Part shown: piece by piece, positions 37,284 through 46,460 of the stretch
Layout: each line of letters begins with the position of its first letter
Numbering within the stretch: the stretch's first letter is position 1
DNA from: Polyangium fumosum
GTDB taxonomy: Bacteria > Myxococcota_A > Polyangia > Polyangiales > Polyangiaceae
Assembly (NCBI RefSeq): GCF_005144585.1
Contig: NZ_SSMQ01000013.1
Span: 149,359-213,358, forward strand
Length of the DNA: 64,000 nt
Reading direction: 5' to 3'
Program-made: the position numbers and the translations under genes
The notes under the pieces: model-generated
The model's database searches: none
Seen by the model: only the letters and a program-made list of their open reading frames with translations
Told to the model about the DNA's origin: nothing

Positions 37284-39008
37284 GTGCGTTTCACTTCGAA
37301 AAACCTTTTTCCCCTGGCGCTCGCCCTCCTCGGCGGCGCGGCGCTCCCCGGCTGCAGCGACTCCGCCTCCGCGCCCGTGGATCCCGCGGCCCCCACGCGT
37401 CCCGCCGAGCCGCTCCCTCCCCTGCCCTCGCTCCCCGACGGCCTGACCGTGCGGTTGACGCCGCGGCCCGAGCGCAGCGCGCTCGACGTCGAGGTCCACC
37501 TCGTCGGCCCCGAAGCGGCGCGCGCGAAGGAGCTCGGCATCGCCCGCACCTGGGCCGGCATCGACGGCATGGCCGCGCTGCGCGGGATCCGCGTGCGCGA
37601 CGGCGAAGGCGTGATCCCGACGCAACCCGGCCCGGACGAAGGCCCCGATCGAATCCTCGTGCTCGGCCGCGCGCCGACCTCGCACCTGGCGATCACCTAC
37701 GGCGTCGTCTCCGCGCCCAAGGACGCCGCGCGGTTCGCCTTGCACCTCGATCGCGAACGCCTCTCCGGCGTCGGCCACACGTTCCTGCTCTTGCCCCGCA
37801 CGAACGAGCCGCTCGACGTGCACGTCCAGATCCGCCCCGGCGCCCTCGCGCCCGGCGCCTCGGGCGCGAGCTCGTTCGGCGCTGGCGACGACGTCGAGGA
37901 GAACGCGACGCCCGCCGAGCTCGCGAATGCCGTCTACCTCGCGGGCCGGCTCCGCACGCTCGATGCGTCCGAGAAAGAGCGCCTCGTCCTCCTCGGCCGG
38001 CCGGCCTTCGAACCCGAAGCCACGCTCGCGACGATCACCCACGCCCACGCCGCGCTCGCGCGCCTCTTCGGCGGCGCTCCGCGATCGGGCGCCGCGACGA
38101 GTGCTTCTTTTTCGTACCTCCTCGTCGCGGAGCCCGGGCTCGGAAAAGGCCATGACGGCGCGCTGCTCGGGCGCTCGTTTGGGCTCTGGATCGGCGAAGA
38201 ACGGCCCTTCGACGCGGCCGTCACCATCGCCGCGGTCCACGAGCTCTCGCACCGGTGGATCGGCGGCGCCGTCCGCCTCGTCGCCGAGGGCCACGAGCAA
38301 GTTTGGTTCTCCGAGGGATTTGCCGTGCATTACGCCCGGAAGATCGCCCTCGCGGAAAAACGCATCGGGGCGCGTGATTTCGCGGCGGATCTCGAGCGCA
38401 CGCTCGTGAACGCGGAGGCGGAGCTGCCGGCGCACGCGCGCTCGCGGAAGGACTACCAGCGCGGCGCGCTCTACGCCGCGGCCCTCGACGCGGCCGTGCG
38501 GAAGGCCTCGGGCGGGGAGCGGTCCCTCGACGATCTCGTGCGCGCCTTGCTCGATCGCGCCGCCGCCGAAAAGAAGACCGATCTCCCGGTCTCGGCGCTC
38601 GGGGAGCTCGTCGCGCGCGAGCTCGGCGCCGCGCGCGGCGAGGAGCTCGATTGGGTCATGGTGCGCGGCCACGGCGAAATCACCCTGGACGAAGGCGCCT
38701 TTGGATCGTGTTTCCACCGCGCGCGGACGAAATCGAAGGTGTACGAGCTCGGCTTCGACGAGGCGAGCTTGCGCCGTACGCCCGCCATGATCCGCGGCCT
38801 CGTCGCGGGCTCGGCTGCCGCGCGCGCGGGCCTCGAAGACGGCGCGCTCGTGCTCGCGTCGAAGGTGCCGGCCGGGCGCGACGAGGACGCGGACGAACCC
38901 GTCGAGATCGTCGTCGCCGACCGCGGCCGAGGTCGCAAGATTCGTTATCTGCCCGTGGCCGAGCGCCAGGTCGTCCGCTGGGCAGAAAAAACGCGCTGCC
39001 GCGATTGA
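37284..39008 (+). CDS. M61/M1-like zinc metallopeptidase lipoprotein with PDZ-like end
   Basis: A 574-residue protein starting at GTG 37284; the signal peptide ends in LPGC. Residues about 40-200 form an N-terminal beta domain. The catalytic part has AVHELSHRWIGG (HExxH) and downstream WFSEGFAVHYARK, where the third zinc ligand Glu would be. The HExxH-xW pattern and the C-terminal PDZ-like stretch (IRGLVAGSAAARAGLEDGAL) fit glycyl-aminopeptidase-like M61 better than M1. The gene is divergent from the GH123-like gene, with 140 bp between starts. Confidence 0.75.
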   Translation: MRFTSKNLFPLALALLGGAALPGCSDSASAPVDPAAPTRPAEPLPPLPSLPDGLTVRLTPRPERSALDVEVHLVGPEAARAKELGIARTWAGIDGMAALRGIRVRDGEGVIPTQPGPDEGPDRILVLGRAPTSHLAITYGVVSAPKDAARFALHLDRERLSGVGHTFLLLPRTNEPLDVHVQIRPGALAPGASGASSFGAGDDVEENATPAELANAVYLAGRLRTLDASEKERLVLLGRPAFEPEATLATITHAHAALARLFGGAPRSGAATSASFSYLLVAEPGLGKGHDGALLGRSFGLWIGEERPFDAAVTIAAVHELSHRWIGGAVRLVAEGHEQVWFSEGFAVHYARKIALAEKRIGARDFAADLERTLVNAEAELPAHARSRKDYQRGALYAAALDAAVRKASGGERSLDDLVRALLDRAAAEKKTDLPVSALGELVARELGAARGEELDWVMVRGHGEITLDEGAFGSCFHRARTKSKVYELGFDEASLRRTPAMIRGLVAGSAAARAGLEDGALVLASKVPAGRDEDADEPVEIVVADRGRGRKIRYLPVAERQVVRWAEKTRCRD

Positions 39009-39055
39009 AGCGCCCATCGACGCAGAGCCCGGACCGGGCGTAGCATCACCCTGCC

Positions 39056-40606
39056 ATGACAAACCAGGCCCCCGACGTGCCGCCGCCCCTGGAGGCGAAC
39101 GCCTATGCTCCCCCCACGGCGCCGCTGCGCGAGCCGCCCGTCCTTTCGACGCCGGACACCACGACGCCTGCCCAGCGTATCGCCGGTGGCCTGCTCATCG
39201 TGAACACCGTGCTCCTGCTCATCGAGTTGGCCGTGCGGAAGAACCATCCGGACCCGGGCGTCTTCTCGTCGCCGGCCGCGCTGATCGGGTCCGCGCTCAT
39301 CGACAGCCTGATCGGGACCAGCTTGCTCTACCGGAGCCGCAAGCTCCTGCCCTGGGCGATCGTGCGTGTGGTGATCGGGCTCGTCGCGATGACGGCGCAG
39401 GCCGCGTTCAAGGATCCGTTCCTCGCGGGGATGCAGGTCCTCGTGTGCTCCTCGCTCTTGCTCCTGCTCCTCGGGGACGCGAGCAAACCTCGTATGGCCG
39501 TGGGCGGCGCGGTCTTCGGCGTCTACGCGCTCCTCCGCGTGCTCGGCCTGTCCGCGGAGATCACGGGCACGAACCCGATCGCCGTGTTCATCTGGCAGGC
39601 CCGCGGCGACATCGAGAGCACGCCGGCGGGCGTGGTCACGGGCGATGCGTCGCACTACCGCCTTCGCGCGCCCTCGGATCGCTGGCGCCTGCGCAAGCCC
39701 GAGGCGGCGAAGAAGGACAACGCGCTCGCCGATCGCTGGATCTCGCGGCCCGATCTCGACGCGCACGTGCTCGTCATCGCCGAGAAGGTGCCGGGCATGA
39801 TGGTGCTGCCGGACGCGCTGGCCGACGCGGTGATCAAGAACGGCAAGACCACCGCGACGGCCTTCGAGTTCGTGGACCGCACGCCGCTCCGCACGCACCC
39901 GGAGAACGGGCGGCTCGTGCACACGCGGTCGACGACGAGCGGGATCGAGATCGAGTCGCTCACGGCCGTGGTGGCGACCTACGAGCGCGGCTACCAGATC
40001 CTCGCGTTCGCGCCGCGGCAGTCGTTCGCCCAGGCCGAGCCCGAGCTGCGCGCGATCGTGGAGTCGTTCGAGCTGCCGACGGACGAGACGCCGGGCCTGC
40101 CGGCGGACGCCGAGCCCCTGCCGCCGGGCAAGGTCACGGGCGTCTCGACGAACTACACGCTGACGCCGCCGAGCGATGCGTGGGCCCTGCGCAAGGCCGA
40201 GGCGACGCAAAAGGACAATCCGCTCGCGGATCGCTGGATCGTTCGGCCGGACAAGGACGCGCACGTCTTCGTGGTGGCCGAGCACGCGCCGGGCGCGGTC
40301 GTGGACCTGGAGAAATACGCGGACGCGGTGGCGAGCTCGATTCTCGAGCGCATGCACGGGACGATCACGTCCCGCGAGCCACTCCGCACGGACCCGAAGA
40401 ACGCGCGCCTGCTCCTCGTCCACGCCGAGACGGAAGGCATGAAGCTCGCGTATGCCTACGGGCTCTTCGCGCGCGGGGATCGGGCGTTCCAGGTGATCGC
40501 ATTCGCCCGGACCGAGGTGTTTGCGAGCGTGAAGGACGAGCTCCTGGAGGCGATCGAGACGTTCGAGATGCCGCCGGAGAACACGGCGGCGAGCACCAAG
40601 CGATGA
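39056..40606 (+). CDS. membrane protein with two internal PsbP/Mog1-like domains (paralogue 1)
   Basis: A 516-residue protein with a Pro/Ala-rich start, five membrane helices between about 45 and 175 (GLLIVNTVLLLIELAV, LLLLLLGD), and two copies of a soluble domain of about 145 residues. Each copy begins with [ST]xYxLxxPSDxWxLRKxEA, continues K-D-N-x-L-A-D-R-W-I-x-R-P, and ends VESFELP or IETFEMP. The domain resembles PsbP/DUF1795-type folds, but the assignment is tentative. The next gene, 18 bp on, encodes a close paralogue of the same plan, so the pair arose by tandem duplication. No function is known. Confidence 0.82.
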   Translation: MTNQAPDVPPPLEANAYAPPTAPLREPPVLSTPDTTTPAQRIAGGLLIVNTVLLLIELAVRKNHPDPGVFSSPAALIGSALIDSLIGTSLLYRSRKLLPWAIVRVVIGLVAMTAQAAFKDPFLAGMQVLVCSSLLLLLLGDASKPRMAVGGAVFGVYALLRVLGLSAEITGTNPIAVFIWQARGDIESTPAGVVTGDASHYRLRAPSDRWRLRKPEAAKKDNALADRWISRPDLDAHVLVIAEKVPGMMVLPDALADAVIKNGKTTATAFEFVDRTPLRTHPENGRLVHTRSTTSGIEIESLTAVVATYERGYQILAFAPRQSFAQAEPELRAIVESFELPTDETPGLPADAEPLPPGKVTGVSTNYTLTPPSDAWALRKAEATQKDNPLADRWIVRPDKDAHVFVVAEHAPGAVVDLEKYADAVASSILERMHGTITSREPLRTDPKNARLLLVHAETEGMKLAYAYGLFARGDRAFQVIAFARTEVFASVKDELLEAIETFEMPPENTAASTKR

Positions 40607-40624
40607 GCTAGCATCGCGGGTGCG

Positions 40625-42172
40625 ATGACGAAGCCTGCCCCGGACGCGCCCTCACCTGACGACGCAAATGTCTACGCGCCGCCGGTTTCGCCGCCGCCGA
40701 AGCAGCCGGCCGCGGAGCAGAAAGCCGCGCAGGCGACGCCGGGGCAGCGGCTCGCGGGGGCGCTCCTGATCGTCAGCGCGGTCCTCTGGCTCGTCGAATC
40801 GCTCCTCGGGGGGCGCGGGCTCTTCGAGGGCCCGTTCACGACGCCCCTGATGCGAGCGCTTCCGGCCGCTCTCGACGTCGTCCTCGGCGGCGCCTTGGTC
40901 CTCGGACTTCGCCGGGTGGCGTGGCTCGCCGGCGCGCGTGTCGTGCTCGTGCTCGCCGCGTGGACGTTCCTGCTCGTCGCGCGGGATCGCATCACGGCGG
41001 CCCCCGCGATCGTGCTCGGGATGGCCTACCTGCTCCTGCTCGTGCGCGACGCGGGCAAGCCACGGATGGTGGTGGGCGGCGTACTCTGGGGGCTCTGCCT
41101 GCTTCTCGACGTCGTCGGGCTTCGCGCGGCCGTGACCGGGAGAAACCCGATCGCCGTGTTCGTGCAGATCCGCGAGGGGGAGATCGAGCCCGCGCCGGTG
41201 ACGGTCGTGACGGGCGAGCAGTCGCATTATCGGCTGCGCCTGCCGTCCGGGGAGTGGTACCTCCACACGCGCGCGTCGACGCAGCGGGAGGGGCCCCTCG
41301 CCGACCGCTTCCTCTCGCGGCCCGACGTCGACGCGCATCTGCTCGTCCTCGTCCAGAAGTTCCCCGGCAAGCTCCCCACGACGAACGGGCTCGTGCAGGA
41401 GGTCGGGCGGATGGCGAGGCGCGATGCGGAGACGAGCGAGCTCGTGCGTCTCAGGGCCATGCGGGCCCATCGGGAGGAGGGCCGGCTCCTCTGGATCCGC
41501 ACGACGAAGGCGGGGGTCGAGACCGGGAGGCTCGTCGCCGTGGTGGCGACCTACGAGTGGTCCTTCATGCTCATCGCCACCGCGCCGAGCCGGATCTTTC
41601 CCGAGATCGAGGCCGAGCTCGAAGGCATCCTGGAGTCGTTCGAGCTGCCGACCGACGAGAAACACGGCCTGCCGCCCGACGTGGAGCCGCACCCCGTCGA
41701 CGTGGTCGAAGGCGTGGCGGCGAAGTACAGGCTGAAGGCGCCGGGCGCGCGCTGGTTCCTGCGCAAGGACGAGGCCGTGAAGAAGGACAACTCGCTGGCC
41801 GATCGCTGGATCATGCGTCCGGACAAGGACGCGCACGTGATCGTCATCATCGAGGACCTGCAGGGCAAGGATGTGGGGGTCGATGCCTTCGCCGACGCCG
41901 CCGTCGAGCTCATCGAGAAGGAGCTCAAAGGCACGGTCGAATCACGCCTGCCCGTCCTCACGCACCCAACGAACGGGCGCCTCCTCCGCGCGAACAGGAT
42001 GGGAGGCGAGCATGAGATCGTGTCCTACTACGGGCTCTTCACGCAGGCGGGGCGCGCGTTCACGGTGATCGCCTCCGCGACGAGCGAGCGCTTCCCGAGC
42101 GCCGGGCCCGACCTCGTGCAGGTGATCGAGTCGTTCGAGCTGCCGCCCGAAGGCGCGGCCGAGACGCGCTGA
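40625..42172 (+). CDS. membrane protein with two internal PsbP/Mog1-like domains (paralogue 2)
   Basis: A 515-residue tandem paralogue of the previous gene. It has the same start (MTKPAPDAPSPDDANVYAPP against MTNQAPDVPPPLEANAYAPP), the same helix block (AGALLIVSAVLWLVESLL; AYLLLLVRDAGKPRMVVGG) and two soluble copies. The second copy keeps FLRKDEAVKKDNSLADRWIM almost unchanged from paralogue 1, while the first copy has drifted (WYLHTRASTQREGPLADRFL). The 18-bp spacing indicates one transcript. The transmembrane part probably anchors the soluble domains on one side of the membrane. Confidence 0.82.
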   Translation: MTKPAPDAPSPDDANVYAPPVSPPPKQPAAEQKAAQATPGQRLAGALLIVSAVLWLVESLLGGRGLFEGPFTTPLMRALPAALDVVLGGALVLGLRRVAWLAGARVVLVLAAWTFLLVARDRITAAPAIVLGMAYLLLLVRDAGKPRMVVGGVLWGLCLLLDVVGLRAAVTGRNPIAVFVQIREGEIEPAPVTVVTGEQSHYRLRLPSGEWYLHTRASTQREGPLADRFLSRPDVDAHLLVLVQKFPGKLPTTNGLVQEVGRMARRDAETSELVRLRAMRAHREEGRLLWIRTTKAGVETGRLVAVVATYEWSFMLIATAPSRIFPEIEAELEGILESFELPTDEKHGLPPDVEPHPVDVVEGVAAKYRLKAPGARWFLRKDEAVKKDNSLADRWIMRPDKDAHVIVIIEDLQGKDVGVDAFADAAVELIEKELKGTVESRLPVLTHPTNGRLLRANRMGGEHEIVSYYGLFTQAGRAFTVIASATSERFPSAGPDLVQVIESFELPPEGAAETR

Positions 42173-42176
42173 CCTC

Positions 42177-44849
42177 TCATTTCGGCGCCGTCGTCACCAC
42201 GACGCGATGCCCACGCGCGAGCGTCTTCCGCAACGCCGTCCGCATCGTCTGCACGCTCATCTTGTCGAGCTCCTCGATCAGCGCCTCCGCGGCGCCCGGC
42301 GCGAGCGCCTCGCGGATCCGCGCGCTGTTCGCGAACTTCGGCGCGTTCTCCACGACCGGCCCGCGCTGGCTCGCGATCTCCTTCTTGAGCCCGGCCTTCA
42401 GGTGCGCGACCGCATACGCGATCTCCACGCCCGTCGGCCCTGCCTGGACGAACGCGTCGATCTCCGCGTCGAGCCGCGGCTCCACCGCCGCGAGATCGTG
42501 CGGCACCGCAGGCACGACCTCGACCACGGCCACGCTCGCGCGGCTGCCCGCGTCGAGCATCGCGCGCACCTCCGAGGCGTACCCCTTCTCGACGAGCGCG
42601 CGATCGAGCCGCCCTCCCTTGGAGCTCGAAAGGATCCACATCGCCACGCGCATCGCCGCGTGCTCCTTCACGTCCCCTTCGCCCGGCGCGATCCAGCCGT
42701 AGAGCGCCCGCGTCGCCGGGACGTTTTGCTCCACGGTGAGCCGCTCCTCGCGCGGGTGCGGCCCGATCGGCAGCGCGTCCGCGGATGCAGGCAGCGTGGC
42801 GAAGACGCGCTTCGCAAGCTCCTCGATCCGCGCGCGGCTGACGTCGCCGATCACGGTGACCGACGCGCGCGTCGGCGTGCGCTCGGTGGCCATCGACTCC
42901 GCGAGCAAGAGATCCCGCGCCACGGCCGCGTCCTCGCGGGCGCCGAGCACGTACCCTTCAAGCGCGTGGCCCGCCGGGAAGAGCGCGTCGCCGAGCGCAA
43001 GCCACGCCGGGCCGTACGCCTGCGATTCGAGCAAGCGCCGCCGCGGCAGCGCCGAGAAGCGCCGCAAGCTCGCGAGCTGCGCGCCCGACGTCTCGCCGAG
43101 CAGGAGCCGGAGGCGCCCCGCCGCGAGCTCGAGGCCGAGGTCGAGATCCCGCTTGCCCACCGTGATCGTGTGCCGCGTCTCGCCCGCGCCCGCCTCGCCC
43201 GCCGGCTCGCTCGTCCCCGCGATCTTCCCCTCGTCCGGCGCGATGCGGATCGTGATCGCGACACGCGGCGCCGAGGCGTCCTCGCGCACGCGCAGGGCCA
43301 CACCATTCGGCAGGACGAACCGCTGGAAGGGATCCGGCGGCGGCTCCATCCGCGCGGCCGGGATGAAGCCGAGCTGCTTTTCGAGGGCCGCGCCGCCGAG
43401 CCCCTTCGCGGCCGCCGAGGGCGCACGGCGTTCTTCGGCGGCGAAGACCGCGAGCGGATCGTCCGGTCGGTTCGGCTGCCAGCCGACGCCGCCGCCGATC
43501 GAGACGTACGGCAACTTCGCGCCCATCGGGCCGAGGCTCGCCATGCTCAGCGTCGGCGGGCCCTGCCCCGGAAGGGAGAAATCGGGCAGGCGGTTCTTGC
43601 CGATAGGCGACGGGCGCGGCGGCAGCGGGCCGTCGTCCTCGTCGCCCTCGTCCACGCCCGGGATCGACGGCGCGCGCATCGCGCTCGCGTGCTCCGTCAC
43701 GGGATCGGCGCTGGGATCATCAACGCGCTCGTGCTCGAGGTAGGCCGGGAACGCCGCGAGCGTCTGCTGCACGCGCTCGGCGGGCAGGTGGATGATGTAA
43801 TCGCCGCCGAAGGGCGGGGTCCGGTCCCGCAAGAGTTCGGGGTTGTACTCGCGGAGCAGGCGCGTGGGGATGCCGGCCGCGCGCGCGATCGTGCGCAGGC
43901 GCGTGCCCTCGGGCACGGCGATCTCGCCCATCTCCAGGGATGGATCGGCGTGGAACCCGTCGAGCCCGAAGCGCGCGCGGTTGTTCGCGACGATCGCGAA
44001 GGCCACGATCTGCGGCACGTAATTCGCCGTCTCCTCGGGCAAGAGCTTTTGCTGCGCGAGCTCGGCGAAGCCGATGGGCGTCTGCGGGGCGCCTTGCGGG
44101 CGCGACGCGGCGACACGCGCCATGCCCCGGAGCACGGTCTCGATCCCCGCGTTGTAAGCCGCGAGCGCGAGATCCCAGCGGCCGAAGCGCTCGTAGAGGT
44201 CACGCAGGTGCGCGACGGCGGCGGTCGACGAGCGCCGGAGGCTCCTGCGCTCGTCGACCCACTGCGATTGATCGAGGCCGTAGAGCGCGCCCGTCTCGGG
44301 CATGAACTGAAAGAGTCCGGCCGCGCCCGCGGGCGAGACGGCGCGTGGATCGAAGCCACTCTCGACCGCCGCGAGCCACACGAGATCCTCGGGCAAACCC
44401 GACTCGCGCAGGCTGTGCTCGATCATCGGGCGGTACCGGCCGCTCCGCTGGTAGCGATCGCCGAAGATGGCGCGGCCGCCGTCGCTCTTCGCGAAGAACC
44501 GCACGAAGCGCATGGTGCGGCGGGTGACGGGGATCCTCAGATCCGGCATCGCCAGCGTGGCGAGCGCCGCGCCCTCGGGATCGTCGAGGTCGCTGTCCTG
44601 CGCCTTCTCGAAGTCCTTGGCGATGGCCGCGTCGAGCAGCCGGCTCTCCTCCTCGCCCGGCATACGGCGAGCGACCGGAGCGGCGGGATCCTCGATCACG
44701 GGCTTGTCGAGGAGCGTGGGATCACGGAAGGCGCGGTAGCCGGCGGAGAGCGAGGTGCGCATCGAGGGCGAGGCGAGCGCGCCGAGGATCCCGGCCACGC
44801 CGAGGAGGGCCCCGGAAAGCAAAAGCGCTCGCCTGACGCGCGGCTTCAT
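42177..44849 (-). CDS. MltD-like lytic transglycosylase fused to a degenerate M16 peptidase domain
   Basis: An 890-residue protein. A short N-terminal hydrophobic segment (RRALLLSGALLGVAGILGAL) should anchor or export it. About 105-270 is an SLT domain: WLAAVESGFDPRAVSPAGAAGLFQFMPETG, with the catalytic Glu in AVESGFD, and LALAAYNAG. A LysM-like segment follows (VPEGTRLRTIARAAGIPTRLLREYNPELL). After a Pro-rich linker the C-terminal 400 residues read as M16 (insulinase-type): FVLPNGVALRVREDASAPRV, VTVIGDVSRARIEELAKRVF, and SKGGRLDRALVEKGYASEV. No HxxEH zinc motif is present, so this half should be inactive. It converges on the paralogue pair with 4 bp between stops. Confidence 0.85.
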   Translation of the reverse strand: MKPRVRRALLLSGALLGVAGILGALASPSMRTSLSAGYRAFRDPTLLDKPVIEDPAAPVARRMPGEEESRLLDAAIAKDFEKAQDSDLDDPEGAALATLAMPDLRIPVTRRTMRFVRFFAKSDGGRAIFGDRYQRSGRYRPMIEHSLRESGLPEDLVWLAAVESGFDPRAVSPAGAAGLFQFMPETGALYGLDQSQWVDERRSLRRSSTAAVAHLRDLYERFGRWDLALAAYNAGIETVLRGMARVAASRPQGAPQTPIGFAELAQQKLLPEETANYVPQIVAFAIVANNRARFGLDGFHADPSLEMGEIAVPEGTRLRTIARAAGIPTRLLREYNPELLRDRTPPFGGDYIIHLPAERVQQTLAAFPAYLEHERVDDPSADPVTEHASAMRAPSIPGVDEGDEDDGPLPPRPSPIGKNRLPDFSLPGQGPPTLSMASLGPMGAKLPYVSIGGGVGWQPNRPDDPLAVFAAEERRAPSAAAKGLGGAALEKQLGFIPAARMEPPPDPFQRFVLPNGVALRVREDASAPRVAITIRIAPDEGKIAGTSEPAGEAGAGETRHTITVGKRDLDLGLELAAGRLRLLLGETSGAQLASLRRFSALPRRRLLESQAYGPAWLALGDALFPAGHALEGYVLGAREDAAVARDLLLAESMATERTPTRASVTVIGDVSRARIEELAKRVFATLPASADALPIGPHPREERLTVEQNVPATRALYGWIAPGEGDVKEHAAMRVAMWILSSSKGGRLDRALVEKGYASEVRAMLDAGSRASVAVVEVVPAVPHDLAAVEPRLDAEIDAFVQAGPTGVEIAYAVAHLKAGLKKEIASQRGPVVENAPKFANSARIREALAPGAAEALIEELDKMSVQTMRTALRKTLARGHRVVVTTAPK

Positions 44850-44977
44850 CGCGGGGCATTGTTCGACAAGTTCAGGCGGGGGGAAAGATCGTTTCGTGGC
44901 GCCGGCCTGGTCGTCGCCGCGGGGAGGCTGCGTCGGGGGCGAAAGAGGCGGAAAGTGGAGCGTGATACAAGGCGGAA

Positions 44978-46414
44978 ATGCCTGCCAACCCCAAGCTCCC
45001 TCGTGTCCCCATCCCCGGTCCGCGCGCGTTTCCGGTCCTCGGCGAGAGTGGCAATTCGTTCCGGTTCTTCAGCAAGCCCGTGACGTCGCTGCTCGCGCTC
45101 CATCGGCGCCACGGCGACATTGCAGCGATCACGGGAGGCAGCCCCGCGATGGTCTGCGCGTTCGGCGCCGAGCACAACCGCGCCGTCCTCGGCGACGACA
45201 GCACGTTCCTCTCCCACGGCGAGCCGCCGTTCCCCCTTCCCGAGGACAGCGCGCTCGGGCGCATGTTGCGGGAGAACATGATGAGCAAGAACGGTCAGGA
45301 TCACCGCCGCCTGCGGCGGATGCTGATGCCCGCGTTCCAGCGAGCGCGGATCCTGGCCTATCGAGACGAGATCGTCGACGTCACCGAAGCGTCGCTCCGC
45401 CGCGTCGTGCCAGGCGGCGTCGTGGACGCCTCGCGCGTGATGCTCGATCTCATGCTCGGCGTCATCATGCGTTGCCTCTTCGGCGTCGACGTGTCCGCCG
45501 GCGGAGATCCCCTCGGCCCCCTCTCGATCGCGCTGCTGGAAGGGTTCCTCTCCCCCGCCAACCTGATCCTGCCCTACGACGTGCCCGGCACGCCGTACAG
45601 GAAGCTCCTGCGAGACGCGAACCGCCTGGAAGAGAGGCTCCTCGCGCTCATCGAGGAGCGGCGCGCGACGCGCGACGGGCGGGACATGTTCTCGGCGCTG
45701 ATCCACGCACACGACGAGGATGGTTCAAGGCTCAGCGACGTGGAGCTCGTCGCGCAGAGCATCCTCGTCTACATCGCAGCCTACGAGACGACGGCGCAGT
45801 CGCTCTCCTGGACGCTGCTGCTGCTCGCGCTGCACCCCGAGATCCTCTACGACCTCGAAGACGAGGTCGACACCGTGCTGCGCGGCGAAGCACCGACAGC
45901 CGAGCAAGCCGCGTCGATGCCGCTGCTCGACGCAGTCCTCAAGGAATCCGCGCGGATCCTCCCCGCAACGCCGATCTGCTCGTTCCGCCTCGTCGGGGAG
46001 GAGGCCACGCTCGGGAAGTACACGCTCCCGAAGGGATCCCGGATCCTCCTGAGCCCGCTCGTCACGCACCGGATGGGCGACGTCTTCCCCGAGCCCACAC
46101 GCTTCTTGCCGGAGCGCTGGAGCCGCATCACGCCAACGCCCTTCGAGTACCTGCCCTTCGGCGCGGGGCCGCGGATGTGCATCGGGCACGCCTTCGCCAA
46201 CATGGCCATGCGGCTGATCCTGCCGATGGCGCTGCAACGATTCCGGTTCGCGCTCAGGTCGAACACCGAGATCTCCTTGCAGCTCAAAGGGATCTCCGGC
46301 GCGCCGAAGAACGGGCTGCCGATGGACGTCACGACGCGCCGCGCGCCGCGGCCGGGGAACACGCGACGGCCGGAGCCGAAGGGGGAGATCCGCGCGCTCG
46401 TGGATCTCTCGTGA
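44978..46414 (+). CDS. cytochrome P450
   Basis: A 478-residue soluble P450 with all core motifs. The I-helix reads YIAAYETTAQSLSW (Glu-Thr of the oxygen-activation pair), the K-helix ExxR reads KESARI, and a PERF-like stretch reads PTRFLPERW. The haem loop is FEYLPFGAGPRMCIGHAFA, with the axial Cys. The Pro-rich beginning (PNPKLPRVPIPGPRAFPVLG) is like bacterial class II CYPs. It needs an external ferredoxin or flavin reductase; no redox partner is adjacent. It is divergent from the transglycosylase gene, 128 bp apart. The substrate is unknown; fatty acid or sterol-like substrates are common for this branch. Confidence 0.95.
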   Translation: MPANPKLPRVPIPGPRAFPVLGESGNSFRFFSKPVTSLLALHRRHGDIAAITGGSPAMVCAFGAEHNRAVLGDDSTFLSHGEPPFPLPEDSALGRMLRENMMSKNGQDHRRLRRMLMPAFQRARILAYRDEIVDVTEASLRRVVPGGVVDASRVMLDLMLGVIMRCLFGVDVSAGGDPLGPLSIALLEGFLSPANLILPYDVPGTPYRKLLRDANRLEERLLALIEERRATRDGRDMFSALIHAHDEDGSRLSDVELVAQSILVYIAAYETTAQSLSWTLLLLALHPEILYDLEDEVDTVLRGEAPTAEQAASMPLLDAVLKESARILPATPICSFRLVGEEATLGKYTLPKGSRILLSPLVTHRMGDVFPEPTRFLPERWSRITPTPFEYLPFGAGPRMCIGHAFANMAMRLILPMALQRFRFALRSNTEISLQLKGISGAPKNGLPMDVTTRRAPRPGNTRRPEPKGEIRALVDLS

Positions 46415-46460
46415 GCGCGCCGCGCGGCTGACAGGGGCGCGCTTACGGGCGTCGTTCGTT

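Noticed and set aside
42207..45083. Plus-strand frame of over 950 codons
   Set aside because: Antisense to the transglycosylase-M16 gene, whose SLT and M16 motifs are clear; the plus-strand product is Arg-rich noise.
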